Shown: piece after piece, positions 8,203-15,897 of the stretch | Numbering within the stretch: position 1 is the first letter of the stretch | Layout of the letters: each line of letters starts with the position of its first letter | Assembly: GCA_023425865.1 (NCBI GenBank) | Contig: JAFABV010000026.1 | Location: 38,046-102,045 of the forward strand | Length of the DNA stretch: 64,000 bases | From: Bacteroidota bacterium | GTDB lineage: Bacteria; Bacteroidota; Bacteroidia; Bacteroidales; Bacteroidaceae | Reading direction: 5' to 3' | Program-made: the position numbers and the translations under genes | Notes under the pieces: generated by a model | Databases searched by the model: none | Told to the model about the DNA's origin: nothing | What the model saw: only the letters and a program-made list of their open reading frames with translations

Positions 8203-9288
8203 ATGACAAGCGACAACAACTATTGCCTGATATTGGCCGGTGGGGTCGGGCGTCGACTATGGCCTTGCAGCCGCAGCAACTTCCCCAAACAGTTTATTGA
8301 TTTCTTCGGTGCCGGGCGCACACAGTTGCAACAAACGTATGACCGTATGGCCAAGATTATTCCTCACGAGCACATCTACATCAATACGCATATAGACTAC
8401 ATGGATGTGGTGAGGCAGCAGTTGCCCGAAGTGCCATACGACCACATCTTGGCTGAGCCGGTCAACCGCAACACGGCCCCCAGCGTGGCATGGGCGTGCT
8501 ACCGCCTGCACCGCGAAAATGCTGATGCAAATATCATCGTAGTGCCCTCTGACCAGGTCGTCATGCGCGAGGAGACGTTTGGGGAGAATGTGCTGCAGGG
8601 ACTTGAGTTCGTGGCAAGGCATCACAGTTTCCTTGCCTTGGGGGTGAAGCCCACGCGTCCGGAGCCTGGCTATGGTTATATCCAGGTGTCAGAACCTGTC
8701 GACGACCATGTGTATAAGGTAAAGACGTTTACGGAAAAACCCGACCGGGAGTTTGCCCAAATGTTTGTGGAAAGTGGGGAATTCTATTGGAATACGGGTA
8801 TATTCCTGGCTAACGTGACGTTGTTGAACAACTATTTTGAGCGCCTGCTGCCTTTGTTGATGGGTGGTTTGGGCCGTCTTGCAAGTACGTCGACGGTGGC
8901 CGATGAGGAGGCTGTCGTTATGGAAGCCTTCCCATTGTGTCCCCATTTGTCCATCGAAGCGGGCATTCTTGATAAATATGAGGACGTCAGTGTGATGAAA
9001 TGCGACTTCGGATGGGCCGACATTGGTACCTGGCATAGCATCTTTGAGGCGCTGCCCAAGACCGATGACGACAATGTAGTGATCGATTCTGACGTGATGA
9101 TAGAGGATAGCCACCAGAATATTATCAAGCTTCCCAAGGGGAAACTTGGGGTCATCAATGGCTTGGAAGGGTTTATTGTGGCAGAGAAAGACAATGTGTT
9201 ACTGATCTGCAAGAAGGAAGATTCGTCGGCCCTCATCCGTAAATACGTGAATGAAGTGCAGCTCAAGAAGGGCGAGGATTACGTGTAA
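8203..9288 (+). CDS. manC: Mannose-1-phosphate guanylyltransferase
   Basis: A 361-residue GDP-mannose pyrophosphorylase, which makes GDP-mannose from GTP and mannose 1-phosphate for capsule, LPS O-antigen or GDP-fucose synthesis. The nucleotide-binding signature is at the start (CLILAGGVGRRLWPCSRSNFPKQF); further motifs are ILAEPVNRNTAPSVAWA, VVPSDQVV, TFTEKPDREFA, FYWNTGIF and DFGWADIGTW. It lacks the C-terminal mannose-6-phosphate isomerase domain of the long bifunctional ManC form. I chose the ATG at 8203, directly ahead of the conserved domain; the frame stays open to 8110, but that extension is AT-rich and unlike the family. It stands alone, convergent with the HIT gene. Confidence 0.92.
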   Translation: MTSDNNYCLILAGGVGRRLWPCSRSNFPKQFIDFFGAGRTQLQQTYDRMAKIIPHEHIYINTHIDYMDVVRQQLPEVPYDHILAEPVNRNTAPSVAWACYRLHRENADANIIVVPSDQVVMREETFGENVLQGLEFVARHHSFLALGVKPTRPEPGYGYIQVSEPVDDHVYKVKTFTEKPDREFAQMFVESGEFYWNTGIFLANVTLLNNYFERLLPLLMGGLGRLASTSTVADEEAVVMEAFPLCPHLSIEAGILDKYEDVSVMKCDFGWADIGTWHSIFEALPKTDDDNVVIDSDVMIEDSHQNIIKLPKGKLGVINGLEGFIVAEKDNVLLICKKEDSSALIRKYVNEVQLKKGEDYV

Positions 9289-9398
9289 TGACTATCGGAG
9301 TGCATCGCTATGCCGGCCTTGCGCTATGATATACTTCTGCTTTGGTAATGATAGAGGGGCGGATTCTCTATCTCCCCAATACGGTCTCTGCCCTCGTT

Positions 9399-9508
9399 CT
9401 CATCCGTAAACACCCTGTTTCTCATCCGTAAACACCCTGTTTCTCACCCGTAAACACCCTGTTTGTTAATAACAAACACCCTGTATGCTAATCGTAAACA
9501 ACTGATTT
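9399..9508 (+). repeat. 22-bp tandem repeat (about 5 units)
   Basis: Three near-identical 22-bp units (CTCATCCGTAAACACCCTGTTT) start at 9399, 9421 and 9443, followed by two degenerate units at 9465 and 9487. They lie in the 294-bp gap between the convergent manC and HIT genes and have no coding potential. Confidence 0.9.
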
Positions 9509-9550
9509 ACTGAATGGCATCACCCCTCTTTCGCAATGGATAATAAACAT

Positions 9551-9576
9551 AAAAGGCTCGCCGTGGCGAGCCTTTT
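9551..9576. terminator. Bidirectional intrinsic terminator between manC and the HIT gene
   Basis: A perfect 12-bp stem (AAAAGGCTCGCC / GGCGAGCCTTTT) with a 2-nt loop. The A-tract and T-tract at its edges let it work on both strands, as expected between convergent genes. Confidence 0.9.
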
Positions 9577-9582
9577 GTGTGG

Positions 9583-9984
9583 TTATGCAAGTTGTTGAAA
9601 AGCCGCGTATATCTTGTCAGCGGTCTCTTTCATCTCCTCGTCACTGAGTTTGATGTGCTTCTTGAAATCGACATCGGCCTCCGTGTTGATGGGGATGAGG
9701 TGAATGTGGGCATGGTTGACCTCTAATCCGAGTACCACCTGCGCTACCTTCTTGCATGGAAAGGCCGTGCGAATGGCGTGAGCCACCTTCTTGGCAAATA
9801 CTTCAAAGGCGGCTATCGACTCGTCGTCCATGTCGAAAATATAGTCTGTCTCTTCGCGCGGAATGACCAGGGTGTGGGCCCTCACGACGGGATTGATATC
9901 GAGGAAAGCGTAGAAACGGTCGTCCTCTGCACACTTGTAGCTGGGTATTTCACCCGCGGCGATTTTACTGAAAATAGTCGACAT
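9583..9984 (-). CDS. HIT-family nucleotide hydrolase/transferase (HinT-like)
   Basis: A 133-residue histidine-triad protein. It starts STIFSKIAAGEIPSYKCAEDDRFYAFLDINP, the usual opening of HinT/Hit-type purine nucleoside phosphoramidases, and ends with the triad HAHIHLIPI at about 101-109, whose central histidine is the nucleophile. Such enzymes cleave AMP-lysine or related phosphoramidates; the in vivo substrate is unclear. It is 11 bp downstream of greA on the same strand and almost certainly cotranscribed with it. Confidence 0.9.
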   Translation of the reverse strand: MSTIFSKIAAGEIPSYKCAEDDRFYAFLDINPVVRAHTLVIPREETDYIFDMDDESIAAFEVFAKKVAHAIRTAFPCKKVAQVVLGLEVNHAHIHLIPINTEADVDFKKHIKLSDEEMKETADKIYAAFQQLA

Positions 9985-9995
9985 AGTGGTAAATA

Positions 9996-10463
9996 TTAAG
10001 CGATGCTGATGTTTTCGATGCGCAGACGCAGCGTGCCACGGGGCACCTGGATCTCTACCACGTCGCCCACCTTCTTGTTCAGAAGACCTTGAGCAATGGG
10101 AGTATGGATGGAAATCTTCCCCTCCTTGATGTTGGCCTCGGTCTCACTCACAATGGTATAGGTCAGCTTGGCATTGGTGCCGAGGTTGGTGAGTTCTACC
10201 TTGCTCATGATCTGAACCTCGTCTGATGACAGACGGCTGGGGTCAACGATCTTTGCCTGGGCAATGGTCATCTTCATTTCGTTAATCTTGTTCTCCAAGT
10301 GGGCCTGCGCCTCCTTGGCTGTGTCGTACTCTGAGTTTTCACTCAAGTCGCCCTTGTCGGCTGCCTCTGCTATTGCCGCAGATGCCTTGGGGCGTTCTAC
10401 CGCCTCCAAATGATGGAGTTGAGCCACGAGCTTGTCGTAGCCCTCCTGTGACATGTAAGCCAT
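9996..10463 (-). CDS. greA: Transcription elongation factor GreA
   Basis: A 155-residue GreA. An N-terminal antiparallel coiled coil (about 1-75) carries the acidic tip region ADKGDLSENSEYDTAKEAQ that reaches into the RNA polymerase secondary channel to trigger cleavage of backtracked RNA. The C-terminal FKBP-like domain (about 80-155) has YTIVSETEAN, ISIHTPIAQGLLNKKVGDVVEIQVP. The length matches the family. A long spacer upstream contains a 25-bp hairpin between the best promoter box and the ATG (see separate entry). The HIT gene follows 11 bp downstream. Confidence 0.97.
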   Translation of the reverse strand: MAYMSQEGYDKLVAQLHHLEAVERPKASAAIAEAADKGDLSENSEYDTAKEAQAHLENKINEMKMTIAQAKIVDPSRLSSDEVQIMSKVELTNLGTNAKLTYTIVSETEANIKEGKISIHTPIAQGLLNKKVGDVVEIQVPRGTLRLRIENISIA

Positions 10464-10500
10464 AAAACTATCTCTTTAATGTTTATTCATGCTAAACGTA

Positions 10501-10560
10501 TATTTTAGAAAACAAGATTCCGACACCCATACGAATGTCGGAATCTTGTTTTCTAAAATA
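10501..10560 (-). promoter_or_regulatory. 25-bp hairpin in the greA leader, terminator/attenuator-like
   Basis: A perfect 25-bp inverted repeat (10501-10525 with 10536-10560) with a 10-nt loop. On the greA strand the GC-richer core (GATTCCGACA / TGTCGGAATC) is followed by a U-rich tract (TTGTTTTCT), as in an intrinsic terminator. It lies 38 bp before the greA ATG and 19 bp after a TATCTTTG box, so it is inside the predicted 5' leader. Symmetry means it could also stop transcripts on the other strand. Confidence 0.7.
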
Positions 10561-10579
10561 GTCGTTTGTTCTTTGTTTG

Positions 10580-10587
10580 CAAAGATA
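10580..10587 (-). promoter_or_regulatory. TAnnTTTG promoter box upstream of greA
   Basis: TATCTTTG on the minus strand gives a predicted greA leader of about 110 nt that includes the 25-bp hairpin. No better box occurs between the hairpin and the start codon. Confidence 0.5.
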
Positions 10588-10713
10588 GTCATTTATTTGA
10601 TATATCCAAAGCTTTTTGGCGATTATTTCGTTTTTCGCTTGATTTACGTCAATAAAACGGTTTTGAAACATATTTTGCAATTCTTTTATGGTGTAAGATT
10701 GTGGAAGAAGAAC

Positions 10714-10791
10714 TACTTTTGCAGCAGTGTTTTTCATAGTATTAGATTTAAGGTTAACAAAGGTTGGGGACTCAGCGGAGCCCCTTTTTTT
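10714..10791 (+). ncRNA. Candidate short non-coding RNA unit (promoter box plus terminator)
   Basis: A TACTTTTG box (10714-10721) is followed about 45 bp later by a compact terminator (stem GGGG-A-CTC / GAG-CCCC at 10766-10784, then seven T). The interval has no ATG-started ORF, so a transcript would be a ~60-65 nt RNA. No convincing -33 TTTG was seen at the right spacing. It could instead be a stray terminator; low confidence. Confidence 0.25.
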
Positions 10792-10796
10792 GTATC

Positions 10797-10938
10797 TGTA
10801 CTTTGTTGGGGCGTTGCTCGCTTGGTGAGGTCGCGTCTCTCTGCGGTGTAAAAACAAAAAAGGCAGCCGTCGCAATGACAGCATGCCTTCTCAATATCTT
10901 TTATTATGAGGCTCCGCCCATGGGCGAAGCTTGATGGA
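10797..10938 (-). other. Rest of the greA-to-barrel intergenic region
   Basis: Together with 10464-10796 this forms a 475-bp spacer without a convincing gene. Apart from the greA leader hairpin, the candidate small RNA and the terminator of the next gene, nothing recognisable was found. An AT-rich 81-codon frame on the minus strand (10737-10492) was judged spurious. Confidence 0.5.
10856..10891 (-). terminator. Terminator after the outer-membrane barrel gene
   Basis: On the minus strand AAGGCA...TGCCTT, with an extended imperfect stem (GCATGC/GCAGCC side), is followed by TTTTTG. It is located about 50 bp beyond the stop codon of the gene at 10939-11547. Confidence 0.55.
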
Positions 10939-11547
10939 TCAGAGCGCGAACTTGTAGCCAAGTGTAATCTGGAATACGCTGTTCTTGGTGTCTTCACCGT
11001 CGATGACCTTGGTAAGGCCCCAGTTGTAGCGTGCGTCGAGCACCACGTTCTTGTATTCGTATGACAGTCCTACGGGGATGGTGAAGTCGAATTTATTCAG
11101 AGTAACGTCTGTTCCAGCGGCTTTCATTGCTTCTTCAAAGCCCACTTCGCCACTGGCGCTACCGCTTGCTACCTTAAGCTTGTCGCTGACCATGAATCCC
11201 GGTTGAATACCCAACTTCACGGCGAAACCCTTGGCTACATATACGTTAGCAAGGATGGGAATGTTGATGTAGTCGAACTTGGCAGTAGCGCTGACGCCGT
11301 CAGTAGTCTCTTTGAGGCCCTGCATAGAGTAAAGTACACCACCCGCGAGGCTTACGATGTCGCTTACCTGGTATTCCAGCTCAGCTCCGGCTGCGAGTCC
11401 AATGCGTGGGTCAGAGTCGTCAGCGTTGGTCATCGAGGCGATGTTGAGGCCGACTTTGGGCTGTAATGTAACTGTGCCAACGGCCTGCTGAGCGTGAGAT
11501 GCTACGGTGGCGAGCAAGATCAACGTACTTAAAAACAATTTTTTCAT
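10939..11547 (-). CDS. Outer-membrane beta-barrel protein (PorT/OMP_b-brl_2-like), paralog 1
   Basis: A 202-residue secreted protein with signal peptide 1-19 (ends ASHA, mature QQAVGT). The rest is a series of short amphipathic strands with the family pattern: PKVGLNIASMTNADDSDPRIGLAAGAELEYQVSD, VLYSMQGLKE, DYINIPILANVYVAKGFAVKLGIQPGFMVS, GLSYEYKNVVLDARYNWGLTKV and terminal QITLGYKFAL. This is the small eight-strand porin-like barrel found in many copies in Bacteroidales. Its role is structural or unknown. It is closely related to the next gene (11816-12331), sharing for example FDYIN-PVLANVY, GFAVKLG-QPG and YEY-DARYN-G-TK, so the pair arose by tandem duplication. Each copy has its own promoter box. 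Confidence 0.85.
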   Translation of the reverse strand: MKKLFLSTLILLATVASHAQQAVGTVTLQPKVGLNIASMTNADDSDPRIGLAAGAELEYQVSDIVSLAGGVLYSMQGLKETTDGVSATAKFDYINIPILANVYVAKGFAVKLGIQPGFMVSDKLKVASGSASGEVGFEEAMKAAGTDVTLNKFDFTIPVGLSYEYKNVVLDARYNWGLTKVIDGEDTKNSVFQITLGYKFAL

Positions 11548-11595
11548 GTTTCTTTATGGATTAAATAGTGAGTAAATGGAATTATTAAACGAATG

Positions 11596-11603
11596 CAAAA
11601 TTA
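11596..11603 (-). promoter_or_regulatory. TAnnTTTG promoter box of barrel paralog 1
   Basis: TAATTTTG on the minus strand, 48 bp before the ATG, in an AT-rich stretch. Confidence 0.55.
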
Positions 11604-11815
11604 TAAAAAAAAAGAACCCCAACCAATAACTTTTCAAATAATCTTTCTCTTGGCATTTGTTGATTCTTGCTGGTAGGGGATAAAAAAACGGTGTCATCCG
11701 CATCTCCTTTATGAATTATCGTGCCCCACAATATATGGTTTTGGGGCGGAAAGCATAGGAATACATGCAGATGACACAGCTTAATAATGAGTTGCCTTAA
11801 GTCTTTTTCAACGAC

Positions 11816-12331
11816 TTAGAGCGGCAGTTTGTAGCCAACGGTGAGCATGAACACGCTGTTCTTGGAATCAAATCCGTCTACCGCCTTGGTCACGCCGAAG
11901 TTATAGCGTGCATCGAAAACAAAGCGATTGTACTCGTATGACATGCCCACAGGAATCGACAGGTCGACAGAGTTCACGCCGTCGATATTGTCATCGTTTA
12001 CGTTAATACCCGGCTGCAGACCAAGTTTCACGGCAAATCCAGGAGCTACATATACATTGGCGAGTACCGGGAAGTTGATGTAGTCAAACTTGGCGTTCTC
12101 GTTACCTTGCATCGAATAGATGGCGCCGACGGTGAAACTCACCATCCTTGTCGTGGGAAACTCAAACTCAGCACCGGCTGATAAACCCACGCGAGAATCG
12201 CCATTGGCATCGGTGAGATCTGAAATGTTGAGGCCAATCAAAGGCTTAACAGAAGCTTTTCTCCACTTGTTCTGCGCGAAAGTGACCATGGAAATCATCA
12301 TGACCACTGCCATAAAAATAACTCTCTTCAT
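11816..12331 (-). CDS. Outer-membrane beta-barrel protein, paralog 2
   Basis: A 171-residue secreted barrel protein, signal peptide 1-19 (ends TFA, mature QNKWRK). It shares strand order and motifs with the gene 268 bp downstream: PLIGLNISDLTDANGDSRVGLSAGAEFEF, IYSMQGNENAKFDYINFPVLANVY, GFAVKLGLQPG, SYEYNRFVFDARYNFGVTKAVDGFDSKNSVFMLTVGYKLPL. It is about 30 residues shorter, lacking a loop present in paralog 1 between the Tyr-Ser-Met-Gln strand and the central strands. Probably an integral outer-membrane protein of unknown function. Confidence 0.85.
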   Translation of the reverse strand: MKRVIFMAVVMMISMVTFAQNKWRKASVKPLIGLNISDLTDANGDSRVGLSAGAEFEFPTTRMVSFTVGAIYSMQGNENAKFDYINFPVLANVYVAPGFAVKLGLQPGINVNDDNIDGVNSVDLSIPVGMSYEYNRFVFDARYNFGVTKAVDGFDSKNSVFMLTVGYKLPL

Positions 12332-12377
12332 AATTTTATGATTTAAAAATTAAATTACACGTCTCTGTGTTCGTCCG

Positions 12378-12385
12378 CAAAGATA
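12378..12385 (-). promoter_or_regulatory. TAnnTTTG promoter box of barrel paralog 2
   Basis: TATCTTTG on the minus strand, 46 bp before the ATG. Placement is nearly identical to that of paralog 1. Confidence 0.6.
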
Positions 12386-12453
12386 TGTAAAATCGTGTTA
12401 CTATGCTTAGAATTTTACGATTTTTAGCGATTGTCACCGTTTTTTTCTAACTC

Positions 12454-15400
12454 TTAGACATTAGCGAAGCCATTTCGCTGGCGTATATACGTCATCAGTT
12501 GGTCGAACACGGGGTTGGCCGAAAGCATTCGCGGATTGCCAGTGATGATAAGTTGCTTGCGTGCCCGGGTGAGCGCCACGTTGAGCTTTCGGTCTATGAC
12601 GCGCGTGCCGTCATCGAAACTATTGGCCGTGAGAAAGTCGAGCTGATATTGTTGCTGCACGGTGAACGAATAGATAATCACGTCGCGCTGCGAGCCCTGA
12701 AAGCGCTCCACGGTGTCAATGCTGATGCCCTCAAGCCCATCGATACCCATCCGTGCGATCTCCTGTCGTATCATGGCAATCTGGTTGCGGTAGGGTACGA
12801 TGACTCCCACAGTCTTGTCGGCGTCGAAGTCTTTGCCGTAGAATCGCTGTATGCGCTGCAGCAGCGTGGCCACGATGCGTGCCTCGTCGGTATTCACCTT
12901 GTCGGAAATGTCGGGCCGGCGGCAGTCGGCCGAAGGAATGAAGAGCATCCGATGCCGTTTCAGTGTGTCGTCGAGCGCGTCTTGCGAGGGCTCGGTGTAC
13001 GATAGGCTGCCTTCCAACTGGTGTGGCAGGGGCACGGGTTGCAACTGCTCGTCGGCATAGAACGCCGTATTGGGAAAGTCGGCTATCTCGGGGTGCATGC
13101 GTCCCTGGCGGTTCAGCACCGCCATGAAGTCGTCGCGTTGAGCGGCCTTCTCCTGACGTATGAGCCGCTCAAACAGGCTGTTCTTGCCGCTTGTGAGCCC
13201 TATGGCCTGCAGGTCAGGGTCATCGATGGCCGCGTCGATGTCGTTCTGCTGCACCACGGCGGGCAGTTGCTTATGGTCGCCAATGAGTATGAACTTGTCG
13301 ATGTCGCAGCACATGTCGGCCGGGTTGCCATTGTCTTGTCGATGACTGGCCAGCAGTCCGATGATGCCCGGCTCCAAGATTTGCGAACTCTCATCGACGA
13401 TGGCAAGCCCAAATCGGCGGAGCGAGAGGATAAACGGTTTAGACTGCAGCATGGATGTGGTGGCGAGAATGACTGGTGCCTCAGTGAGCCGTTGCTTCAT
13501 GTGTGCAAGCGTGGGGCGCTCGCCCATGGCCTTGGCGACGAGGTACGGCTCATACTGCGGGGCGCAACTCAGTTCGTTGCCCAACCTGATGAAGTCGATA
13601 CCCGCGTCTACCAGCATGGCGCAAATCTCATCCACGGCACGGTTGGTGTACGACAAGAGCAGTATTCCCTCCTCACCGCCCTGTTGTTTGGAGGCGAGTG
13701 TTTCCTCCACGAGAAATCTCAGCGCCCTGCTGGTCTTGCCTGTTCCCGGAGGCCCCACCAGCAGAAAATAGTCTTGCGCCTGCTTGGCTTTCAGCAATAT
13801 CGGGTCGAGCACCGGGTCGTAACCGCGCGTTAATGTCACGCTTTTGTCGGCGCGCGGCGCACGCTGACCTAATAGCAGCGCCTTGCGGTCGGCGGTAGAG
13901 GTGGCAAACTCGTAGAGCGACCCGATAGCCGCCGTGCCCCCCACATCGCTGCTGCCGTGCTCCACGCACCACACAAACTCACGTTTGCCCTTGCCTTTTT
14001 TGCCGTTGGCGGGCAGGTAGATGTCGTAGGGCAGATGGTTGAAAATGTCGGGATTCTGCTGTCCGTCGTTCAGTTTGACCGTGATATGGTCGGGTTGGAT
14101 GTCGGCCAGCGCCCCTTTGAAGAGTAGCGCCTTGCGCACATCGGGCTCTTCGTCTTCGGGATAGGCATAGAGCAACACCATGTCTCCACGCCTGAAGTTG
14201 GGCAGAAAGTCTTCCTCGTACATCGGCACGGCCAGCGTAATGAGGTCGTAGCCGTTGTATCCGTCCTCGCCCGTGCTTTTCTCCTTATTTATAATGGTCA
14301 GCCCGGTGAAGATGTTGCCGGTCTCCCGTTTGGTCACCAATGGCATGTTCCACAGGTTGGCCAAGCTGTTGCCCGTGCCTTCTACCACGCCCACCTTGCC
14401 CAGAAGGTTTTCGCGGATAGAGAACTGCATCATTCGGCAGAAGTATTTCCGCTCAATGGGAGCCAGCTGCTGAAGCGGCGTGAGGAGTTTATCGAGTTGC
14501 GGCCTGAGGTAGTTGTCATAGAAATAACCAGTCTGTTGCGCCACGTTGAGGTTCGAGGCGGTGAGCTCAGGCAACACGTGCTCCATGCCATTGGCCGCGA
14601 TGTCGAACTCCATCGCCACCGCCTCATTGCGGAAACGGATGGCCTCGTAGGTGAGTTTCAGGAGATTGGTCAGTTCTATCAGGCCGTCGGGCAAGGGATA
14701 TTTGGAATAGATCAGCCTGATGTCGGTGTTCTGCAAGTGAAAGTTATAGTAGAGTATGCCATAGTAGAGCAGCACCTGCACATAGTGTTTCTCCACCACG
14801 CGTGAGCCGTGGGCGTTGGGAATGTTGCGCTCAAGAAACATGTTGCGCCCCGATTTCTGCTCCGCGAGCAACTTGAGGTCGGTGGTCATGAGGTCTACGC
14901 GGCCCTGTATGCCCAGACGCTCGCAGATGAACGACGGTTCGAGAATGGCCTTGTCGAGATTGGCCTGCTGCCCGAGCTCTTCCACGATTTGTCGCAGATT
15001 GCTGACCTGCGAGGCTACCTGCTGTTTGAACGTCACCGGGTCGAAGTCGGCGCAAGTGCTGTATTCCATGGCCTTCTCCTTGAAGTTGTTGACCAATGTC
15101 TGGCGTTCGTCGAAGTCAGGATTATTGATAATGTCGTCGAGCGCGTTGCCCGCGAAGTTACCCAACAGTATGGCCTGCGAGTTGGCCTTGGGTTTCATGC
15201 GACTCACTAAGTAGAGCAGCGGATGATGCCCGTAGTCTTCAAAGCAGCCGGCAATGGTACTGATGTCCATCAGGCTGTCGGGTTCCACGATGATAAGCCG
15301 TGGTGTGATGACCTTGCCCGCTACGTGACATCCTAAGAGATTGAGGTGCATGCCCTCACGCAGAATGTCGTGCAGATAGTCCATCCGCGCGTATTGCGTG

Positions 15401-15897
15401 GCCTCGGTGTAACGCACCGTCATGGTGGAGTCGGGTTGTTCCTCGTCTACCACCACGCGGATGACCTCGTGGTCCCATGAGAGCACTATGCAGCGCTTGT
15501 CGGGCGCGTTGGCCACAGCCTTGGCAGGCTGCGGTTCGCCGTGCCAGGGCAGCATCGCCGTGAGGTTAGCGGGAATCGGTTGGCCGAATACCCTGCTCAC
15601 CAACTGTGCCAGGGCGAGCGCGTCGTAGTGCCTGTCTTCGGCCGCGAGAGGTGCCGACTGGTTGGAGTGTCGGCGCATACGGCGTATGGCGTTGGCCTCC
15701 TTCGTGGGAATGTCGTGTTGTCGGATGAGGGTCTCCACCTGCGCGTTGAGGTCGCCAAAGGCATGGTGCGTGTCTTGCAGTCCCTCCTTGCACACGAGCA
15801 CCAAGGTCTCGTGCATCACGCGGTTGCGCGACACCCCCTGGCCCTCCTCCTCGCCGAGCAGGTAGGCCACGTTGCTGAAGAGTTCGTCGGCCCTCAT
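12454..15897 (-). CDS. Dna2-like nuclease-helicase (PD-(D/E)XK nuclease + SF1B helicase)
   Basis: A 1147-residue protein with two recognisable enzymatic parts. Residues ~320-380 look like a Cas4/RecB-type PD-(D/E)XK nuclease: GRVDLM (Asp335), AEQKSG (Glu346, Lys348) and QVLLYYG (Gln374, Tyr378). From ~700 to the end is an SF1 (Upf1/Dna2-like) helicase: Walker A GPPGTGKT at 715-722, then VDESSQILEP, IGDHKQLPAV, VIVPYRNQI, VERFQGSQRDVII and NVALTRARKQLIITG. The first ~300 residues are not recognised. I see no complete Fe-S cysteine set as in eukaryotic Dna2. The start ATG at 15897 overlaps the ogt stop (TGATG), so translation is probably coupled; the GTG one codon earlier is a less likely start. 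The probable role is resection or flap processing in DNA repair. Confidence 0.8.
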   Translation of the reverse strand: MRADELFSNVAYLLGEEEGQGVSRNRVMHETLVLVCKEGLQDTHHAFGDLNAQVETLIRQHDIPTKEANAIRRMRRHSNQSAPLAAEDRHYDALALAQLVSRVFGQPIPANLTAMLPWHGEPQPAKAVANAPDKRCIVLSWDHEVIRVVVDEEQPDSTMTVRYTEATQYARMDYLHDILREGMHLNLLGCHVAGKVITPRLIIVEPDSLMDISTIAGCFEDYGHHPLLYLVSRMKPKANSQAILLGNFAGNALDDIINNPDFDERQTLVNNFKEKAMEYSTCADFDPVTFKQQVASQVSNLRQIVEELGQQANLDKAILEPSFICERLGIQGRVDLMTTDLKLLAEQKSGRNMFLERNIPNAHGSRVVEKHYVQVLLYYGILYYNFHLQNTDIRLIYSKYPLPDGLIELTNLLKLTYEAIRFRNEAVAMEFDIAANGMEHVLPELTASNLNVAQQTGYFYDNYLRPQLDKLLTPLQQLAPIERKYFCRMMQFSIRENLLGKVGVVEGTGNSLANLWNMPLVTKRETGNIFTGLTIINKEKSTGEDGYNGYDLITLAVPMYEEDFLPNFRRGDMVLLYAYPEDEEPDVRKALLFKGALADIQPDHITVKLNDGQQNPDIFNHLPYDIYLPANGKKGKGKREFVWCVEHGSSDVGGTAAIGSLYEFATSTADRKALLLGQRAPRADKSVTLTRGYDPVLDPILLKAKQAQDYFLLVGPPGTGKTSRALRFLVEETLASKQQGGEEGILLLSYTNRAVDEICAMLVDAGIDFIRLGNELSCAPQYEPYLVAKAMGERPTLAHMKQRLTEAPVILATTSMLQSKPFILSLRRFGLAIVDESSQILEPGIIGLLASHRQDNGNPADMCCDIDKFILIGDHKQLPAVVQQNDIDAAIDDPDLQAIGLTSGKNSLFERLIRQEKAAQRDDFMAVLNRQGRMHPEIADFPNTAFYADEQLQPVPLPHQLEGSLSYTEPSQDALDDTLKRHRMLFIPSADCRRPDISDKVNTDEARIVATLLQRIQRFYGKDFDADKTVGVIVPYRNQIAMIRQEIARMGIDGLEGISIDTVERFQGSQRDVIIYSFTVQQQYQLDFLTANSFDDGTRVIDRKLNVALTRARKQLIITGNPRMLSANPVFDQLMTYIRQRNGFANV

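Noticed and set aside
10492..10737. AT-rich 81-codon minus-strand frame upstream of greA that translates to a protein-like sequence
   Set aside because: It contains the greA promoter box in its middle and reads through the 25-bp hairpin before its stop; no promoter of its own was seen. More likely a chance frame in the leader region.
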